This document shows positions 57,871 through 64,000 of a stretch of 64,000 nucleotides of DNA, piece after piece. The position numbers were made by a program, and so were the translations under genes. Every line of letters starts with the position of its first letter. Within the stretch, counting starts at the first letter, position 1. Under the pieces are notes generated by a model. The model was not told where the DNA came from, made no database searches, and saw only the letters and a program-made list of their open reading frames with translations. Origin of the DNA: Patiria miniata (lineage: Eukaryota > Echinodermata > Asteroidea > Valvatida > Asterinidae); the NCBI RefSeq assembly GCF_015706575.1, contig NW_024037068.1, positions 1,798,001 to 1,862,000 of the forward strand. Direction: 5' to 3'.

Positions 57871-60621
57871 TGACCTTTTAGTAGTAAATGATACATGTGT
57901 GAATAAATGTGGACAGGAGGATATCATAATCTTCAGTAAGTGTTTTTTATTGCTTAGGTTTATCTGTGTGGTTTTGTGTGTATATGAAGTGAATATAATG
58001 ATTGCTATTACAAGTTACATAGTATGTACCTTGTAATACCATGTACTACATACGCAATATCAGTTTACAAAATACACGGTACCACCAGGCCTAAAATATG
58101 CAGTAGCTAGTTGTAAGTATACAAGTTTATATATTAATCAGAGACCGACAAAAAAAGAAGCCTATATACGGATGATTTCACATTCAGAAAGGGCCCTCAA
58201 CAAAGTTTTCGTTCATGCGTTCTGTATTATGTTACGCGACACGCGCCGGGCTGTTATTGTATTACAAAACACTACATTCGAATTGACCAATCACAGTTTC
58301 AGTCCTGATTTGGGAAATAAATTACGTCACGATTTAGTAAAGTCGACTCCGATTGGCTGAGGCATGAAATCGCATAAATATGCATGCTTTGACATATCAG
58401 ACGTTATACAGGAGACTTGGCTCCGAAGATAACGTGAGATACTCAGACTACAACAAGGTCTCGCAAACGCAAAAACGTCTGGTTCTCAACAACAGGACCA
58501 CATTAGGCCTACATCATCTTCCACACAAGAACCCTATGCAACACATTTAGTAGAGGGCGCATTACTCATGCGACACCGTCTTTGTTCAAAAATCGAGGTA
58601 CAAGATCTTTATAGGCCGGAAGTTTAGGACACTACTTTCCACACAGAAAAAAATGATTGTTAAATCATAATTTTTCGAGCAATACAAAAAGTTATCCACT
58701 TTTGAATGAAACATCAAACGAAGAAAATCGGCCCACGTTTTGTTTTGGAACAGTTACTTATTTCGAGAAAAAGGGGTGTTATTATTTGAAACGACCAAAC
58801 GATCCAATAATTCCTTTAACAAAATACAATAACAACCTCGAGTTTAACAAGAGGGTGCCATTTTGCCTTCACATTAACTTGTTTTACCGAACTCAATGAT
58901 TTGAAATAAAACGGTTCTTTACTAAAAAAAAATGGTTACTTTACTAGAAATAAAACGGTTACTTTACGGTTGTATTGTTATAACCTCTATTTTCTTAGTG
59001 CTTCAGATACATTGTGTATTATTGACAAATTTAAAGGCATTAAAGACTGCACAAATGTATCCATCGTGGGTATCGAACATGTAACCGCTTTCCGACATGA
59101 TTTGTGGCGTGCGTTAAATATACGTCATTATATATTTTTTTTAAATGCTTTAGATAAATACCCTTTCATTAAATATAGTAACATTTAATTGAAAATTGAT
59201 GAGATGAGATGCTATTGTGTCAAAGATGTATGTCGAAAAGATTCTAGTTGTGGGAAGGGAATAAAAGAACGAAATTCAGTATTCGATAACAACACTTTAT
59301 CACCTATAATGAATGCAAAATTTTGCTGGTGCACTTACTGCAGGTACATAGGATTATTTGCTTTTTGTGTAGTTTTTTCTCTTCGTTTGAAGCAACACAG
59401 TTGCTCGACATAAGAAGTGTCATGCACAACAACTAACTTGTTAAAGTTTCAGCTCATCGGATACTTTACATTTTGAGAAAACAGAGACAACGCAAGCAGA
59501 CTTTTCGAGGTCTTGTAACTGTATTCCGTTGCTATTAACGCATGCAACAAAGATCTGTGCCCTAGCTGCATGCCACCTTCAATCATTGTTTTCTTTCGAA
59601 GGATGCCATATCAGGCGGAATAATTTCACAGGGTACCTGGTTCCGGTCCTATCGTCACTTTGAGTGAGCATTTGCTTCGTTGAATTGTATCGTACGCTTC
59701 CGGGTAACTGCAAATCTTCCTATACGTGCCTCTAAACTTAAGGGCTAAAAATGTCCAATTATGTAACACAGTGTATTTGAGTACACGTTATTATTTGTCC
59801 TTTTCTATATTTTATAATTTTGTACACAGAATTTAAAGGAGTTATATTTACTTTTTCAATAAAACATGCAAGTACCCAAACCTTTTGTCAGTAATCTTTG
59901 TTGTTCATCAATCCCTTTAAAGAAACAAGAGGAGTGTTATTAAAGGAATAAGTGTGTGCTTGGCCGGCTTTAAACACTCTATTTAAGACCGGTTGCAGTC
60001 TGTATGCTGATAATTACTCAAGCCGAAGGCATGGGTAATTATCAGCATCCAGACTCCAACTGATTTTATACATAGTGTCTAATACCGGCCAAGCATACAT
60101 TTATTCCCATTCATACTTACCTTTTCCGTAAGAAAAAAAAATCTAAAGTTTTCGGTACAAAAGTCAAAGCAAGTCAAACAGTTTAAATTTCCAACGACTT
60201 TGTTCAATTAGTTTACTTCATATTTTTTCATAACACCCCTGTAGCTATTTTATGGTATGTCGCTGTCGTAAACAACCCCTTATATGGAGATTGGCGCTCG
60301 TGCGTCGCACGTACTCCGCGAGTGGCTTAGAACGCAGCTGTGCCGGTGTAGTGTAATATATGAGTATACAATTATTGAGTGGCTTAGGAGGAAATGTGAG
60401 GAATATTAGCGCAAGGTAAAATCTGGAATTTTCCAGTTTACTAGGCGAAGCCGAGTTGTTGAAGCCAAGGTGTGCCTTCTTTCAGCAAAACGAAAACAAT
60501 TCACACACATTCACACAAGATTTGTTTTCGTTTTGCTGAAAACCACATCTGGAAGGAGTATGGGCTCCGTGAGCCAACACATTAGAGGGCGCGTTTTACC
60601 TCTTTTGAGAGCCCCTTGGAT

Positions 60622-63600
60622 AGGACTGTACAGTATTGCTGTGTGTAGTTTCGTGCGATTGCTGTCACATTGATAAGTCGTTTATTATTTCCTGTGCCAG
60701 TGTCAAAGAGTACAGTCACCTTCTTTAGATGAAGAGCATAATGCAAGAGAATGAAAAAGATATCGGTGTCAGGGCTTTTGACTCGGATGAACTCATGACC
60801 CTCATCTTGATCATACATGCGGTTTAGTACAACCCTTGAGTCTGTTTCTCCCTGAGTTGATTTCAGACTCGCTATTTCTGTCTTCAGTGGGCTTTGTGCA
60901 TCTGCCGATGTTAGCAAGTAAGCCATTGCTTGAGATATGAATACATCCTTTCTGTCTTGAAGTATTTCAGCAAAGTTATCGTTGCTCCACACCTTACAGA
61001 TAACCTGTATCAACTGCTGAATGAATGATCTAGCCACACTGAAAGCTCCTCTTTTTAGCAATTCAGTAGCTGCAGGGTGAGACGTCTCAATGTTGAAAAT
61101 ATATGACTACTGAAATAGGTCAGATATCGAGAATAATTGTGACCACCAAAGCTGAAAAACAGGTCTGGCATAAGATGGAGGCAGTGCACATACAGATGGA
61201 AGTCATTGGTCTTCACAGCTTGCATCAGTAATAGAACCAACCATATGTGATCTATGTAGGACATCCAGAACTGGGCAGTTTTGCCCAAGCTGCCCTTACG
61301 AACTCTGTCTCGATAGAGCAGGTACTCCTGTAGATAGCCATTTACGCCTGCATCTTCCATGACGCGGCTTAGGCTTTCTTTGTTCAAGCATTGAGGAAGT
61401 TTACTGCAGAGATTCGGTACTGCTGACATTAAGGCCTCTTGGCTACTCTATGATGAGAACTGCTCAAAGAGCTGCCGTTCAAGACATTCAAGCATTTTCT
61501 TGTGACAGTGAATGGCTCTTACATAATTCTTGCCACTCAGTACTCCGTTAAGTGATCCAGAGGAAATCAGCCCAGATTCTAGAAGTACACCATTAAGGCC
61601 CGATCCAGCCATTTTCTTGCCAATCATCTTGCAATAGGCACAAATCAAGTGAAATGTACCAATCAACAAAATGTGCTTCTTGAATCTTTCGGGCTTGTTC
61701 CAGATAAGAGGATATGCCTTCATGCATACACCAAGATCGAATGTTGTGATAACATACTCCTGGCCAACCTCTCTTGCCACCTCCTCTGCATACATCAAAC
61801 ATTCTTGAACTGTTTCATACTCCGTGATTGGATGGTTGATGACGGGATAGTAGTATATTGTAGTCAGTCTGTCTGGCCTCTCATTGGTCTCCGATATGAA
61901 CCCTGCCCAGCCTGGGACGTTTTGGTCTTTGCTAGACAATATCCGTATGAGAATCCAAAGGAGACCTTGTTTGTTTCCATTTTAATCCCTCGGGATGGCT
62001 TGAGTTGGGATTCTCAAAGCTTGGACTTTTTCGGCAGTGTACATAACACTCAGGTAGGTTTTCGACTGTATGGGACCTTAGAGACCGCTGACCTGTTTTT
62101 AGAACAACTTGTATTTCAGGGAGAGATCCACCAATGTTTCTGTGTTGTCACTCTACCTCTTGCAGCATGATTCTATGAGCCGTATGTATTGAACCACCTC
62201 CAGTGAGGCTGCTCAACAGTTGGTCAAAGTTATCAAAGTCCGAGTGAAACAGGGAAGGACAATCTGGATCAGTTACGAATAATCCTTGTTGACAAGATGT
62301 TTGAGGTTTGGCGTACTGCACTGGCTATGGCTCTTTCCAGCTCCAGTGAGAAGGAATAGCTTTCACAGTGGCCAAACGTATTTATGAGTGTTATGAGTTG
62401 AGCACTTCGGAAGAGGTGCCGTAGGGTCATACAAACAAGTATGCTTTGGCAGCTTCCACTTGCCGTTTGTTGCAGCTCTACAAAGGTCTTAGCCAATATG
62501 GAATTGACTAGTCTGAACACCTTTTCAATGTGACTTGTTGACTTCCCTGAGATCACATGACTCAGGAAGTTGTGAAGTTGGCACGGAATTACATCATTCA
62601 TGCCTCTCAGTTTTTGGGCAGTTGGAGGCCATGGAGGGCTGCTAGACTTTTTGAAGGCATCATGAATTACACCCCTTAGGTAATCTGCTGTCTCTGTTAT
62701 CAAGTTAGACGAGCCGAGCTCGTAAGCACATCTTACTGCTAACTCGGTACTGATGTCAGAACTATACACAAGATAGGAAGGAAACTTTCCCCTGTGATCA
62801 AGTTTACAAAATCGCAATTTGTCCTTGTACACCTCACTTTTCTCAAGCTTTGTTTTAGTAAGTACCTGTGCTTTGAATTTGGAAATTTGGTGTTCTTCAG
62901 ACTTGATATGTACTCCTGGTTAAATCAGTGAGGTTCATGACCTTTCCATCAAGCAGGATTTCTTTGTCAATTATTTGACTGACTTTTGAGAGGGCTTCTT
63001 GATGTACATTTTCTAGCTCTGTTTGCTTTTCCTTTTCTTCCTCATTTGTACTTCTCCAGTGAAGTGGATCTTTCACATATGACATTCAACAGCTTCTGTG
63101 ATACTGTGCCTCACAAGCAAAGCTTTTCATCGGACATTGTCTCAGCAATCTGCACTACATTCTTCCATCCATCACATTCAAATTTCGATGTTCGTTCTGT
63201 CGTCCAAATACTACCTCTTCTTACTTTCTTTCTTCCTTCTTTATTACCAAATATGCAGTCTGGCTTAAAAAGAATTATTTCCCTATCACCAGAGAGTTGA
63301 CGGCAAGTACGAGCACGAAATGGAGATGCCATTTTTGTACTTTGTGCCTGTAGACGGCTGAGATTCATTGTGAATCTCTGGTAGCAATCTCGATGGTAAC
63401 CATGATTATATCCTTGCATGAAAGCTATGTATAGGCACCACGTGCTCTGAAACCACACACCCAAACCCAGACATTACCTCATCCACATTGGAATGCATGA
63501 ACCCCAACTTACTAAATGAATAATGAATAAGGCCCCGACTTGGATCAGATTGGACTCTAGAACATTGTAGCCCTTTGGTAAGCATAGAACATCATGTGAT

Positions 63601-63988
63601 GTACTGAGATGTACTGACACAATAAACCAAGCAAGCATTGAAGCAACAACTATTATCCGTGTGCTAGTGACAAGCTCACTACATTACAATGATGTTCTGT
63701 GTATTCATTAAAGAGCTTACATGTGTCTGGTAGTCTGTGGCTTGAACATGAAGGCTGAGCCAATCTTTTTTCACGTATTTCCTTCAATTTATCTAGCCGA
63801 GCTTGTGGATCCTTTGTCGGATGTAAGAAAGTAAATGATTCACATTTGGACTCAGGAAAGTGAACTACACACACCTGTTTCCGCTTAATTGGGAGACTTT
63901 CAGTGTCCATCACATCGCTCACTTTCCTCTTAAACGATTTCTCGCTTTCTGAAGAAGCATCCATTTCTTTTATGCACAGGCAAATCAC
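60622..63988 (-). pseudogene. Truncated, frameshifted copy of a multicopy PIN-like gene family
   Basis: Minus-strand coding pieces occur in collinear order: 63988-63653 (KRKQVCVVHF), 63464-63111 (YHRDCYQRFT and CDGWKNVVQ), 63085-62897, 62880-62269, a frameshifted stretch at 62268-61950 (FDNFDQLLSSLTGGGS), 61939-61448, 61429-61055 and 61061-60622. The last contains SPDTDIFFILLHYALH and VLFDTGTGNNK. The SPDTD motif and following strand resemble the acidic site of XPG/asteroid-type PIN nucleases. Related proteins, as I recall them, continue with a GCD motif that is missing here because the sequence stops at the BRI3 block junction. At least four frame changes and several stops (for example near 62167 and 61955) rule out a product. 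The family is many-copy in marine invertebrates and may be mobile; the PIN assignment is inference. Confidence 0.7.
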
Positions 63989-64000
63989 ATGAGAGAAGGC
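63989..64000. other. Window edge
   Basis: Too short to interpret; upstream of the first piece of the minus-strand pseudogene, which may extend beyond the window. Confidence 0.3.

Larger units (their letters stand above)
57175..60621. repeat. BRI3 tandem duplication block, copy 2
   Basis: Partner of 46475-50412. It has about 250 bp not in copy 1 (about 58205-58465) and lacks about 650 bp present in copy 1. It ends abruptly at 60621, where the truncated minus-strand gene begins. Confidence 0.88.

Noticed and set aside
57651..57881. Thr/Asn/Pro-rich frame after BRI3 copy 2
   Set aside because: It lies in the 3' UTR over a CAA-type repeat, downstream of the natural TAA and before the poly(A) signal.
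61649..62170. 173-codon plus-strand frame
   Set aside because: Antisense shadow of the PIN-like pseudogene, whose minus-strand pieces show collinear family motifs.

Overview
Eukaryotic genomic DNA, almost certainly from a marine invertebrate and most plausibly an invertebrate deuterostome (echinoderm, hemichordate or amphioxus). This is inferred from split genes with GT/AG introns (an ADF/cofilin gene and two BRI3-like genes), a Pao/BEL retrotransposon, a jockey-superfamily LINE, a multicopy PIN-like gene family, and very many palindromic non-autonomous DNA elements. The species cannot be named from the sequence. Most of the window is intergenic or intronic repeat; few of its open reading frames are genes.

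Layout. 1-9.7 kb: repeat-only DNA, dominated by a foldback structure (about 3.08-8.37 kb) with smaller palindromic elements nested in it, several with clear target-site duplications (TSDs). 10.36-19.47 kb: a minus-strand host exon encoding a single-pass membrane protein, split by a complete 8.4-kb Pao/BEL element (LTRs 10766-11352 and 18569-19171, 5-bp TSD GACAG). Its gag and pol are broken by frameshifts, and a 60-bp minisatellite lies in the gag region. 19.5-30.4 kb: gene-poor, with inverted-repeat elements, a tRNA-like SINE remnant and a cluster of CRE octamers. 30.4-30.9 kb: a small single-exon C2H2 zinc-finger gene (minus strand).

32.0-44.8 kb: an ADF/cofilin gene (plus strand). Exon 2 is at 32069-32310, and two tandem versions of the terminal exon lie at 35693-35855 and 43541-43709. 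The duplicated block (copy A about 35183-42814, copy B about 42866-44756) carries in copy A a 3.3-kb LINE and a 2.66-kb foldback element. Both are absent from copy B, so copy B supplies empty sites. A separate 1.3-kb palindromic element with a TAA TSD sits in the intron at 33317-34637.

45.97-46.47 kb is a 500-N assembly gap. 46.5-60.6 kb: two tandem BRI3-like genes on a duplicated block (46475-50412 and 57175-60621). Copy 2 has both exons visible (54096-54174 and 57411-57661); copy 1 shows only exon 2 (46721-46989). 60.6-64 kb: a minus-strand, frameshifted copy of a multicopy invertebrate gene family, cut off exactly where the BRI3 duplication block ends.

The best biology here is evolutionary. 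In both tandem duplications the coding sequence, or one part of it, has diverged far more than the flanking noncoding DNA. In the cofilin pair 12 of 14 changed codons in the alignable part alter the amino acid. In the BRI3 pair the change is concentrated in the membrane segment between the two Cys motifs.
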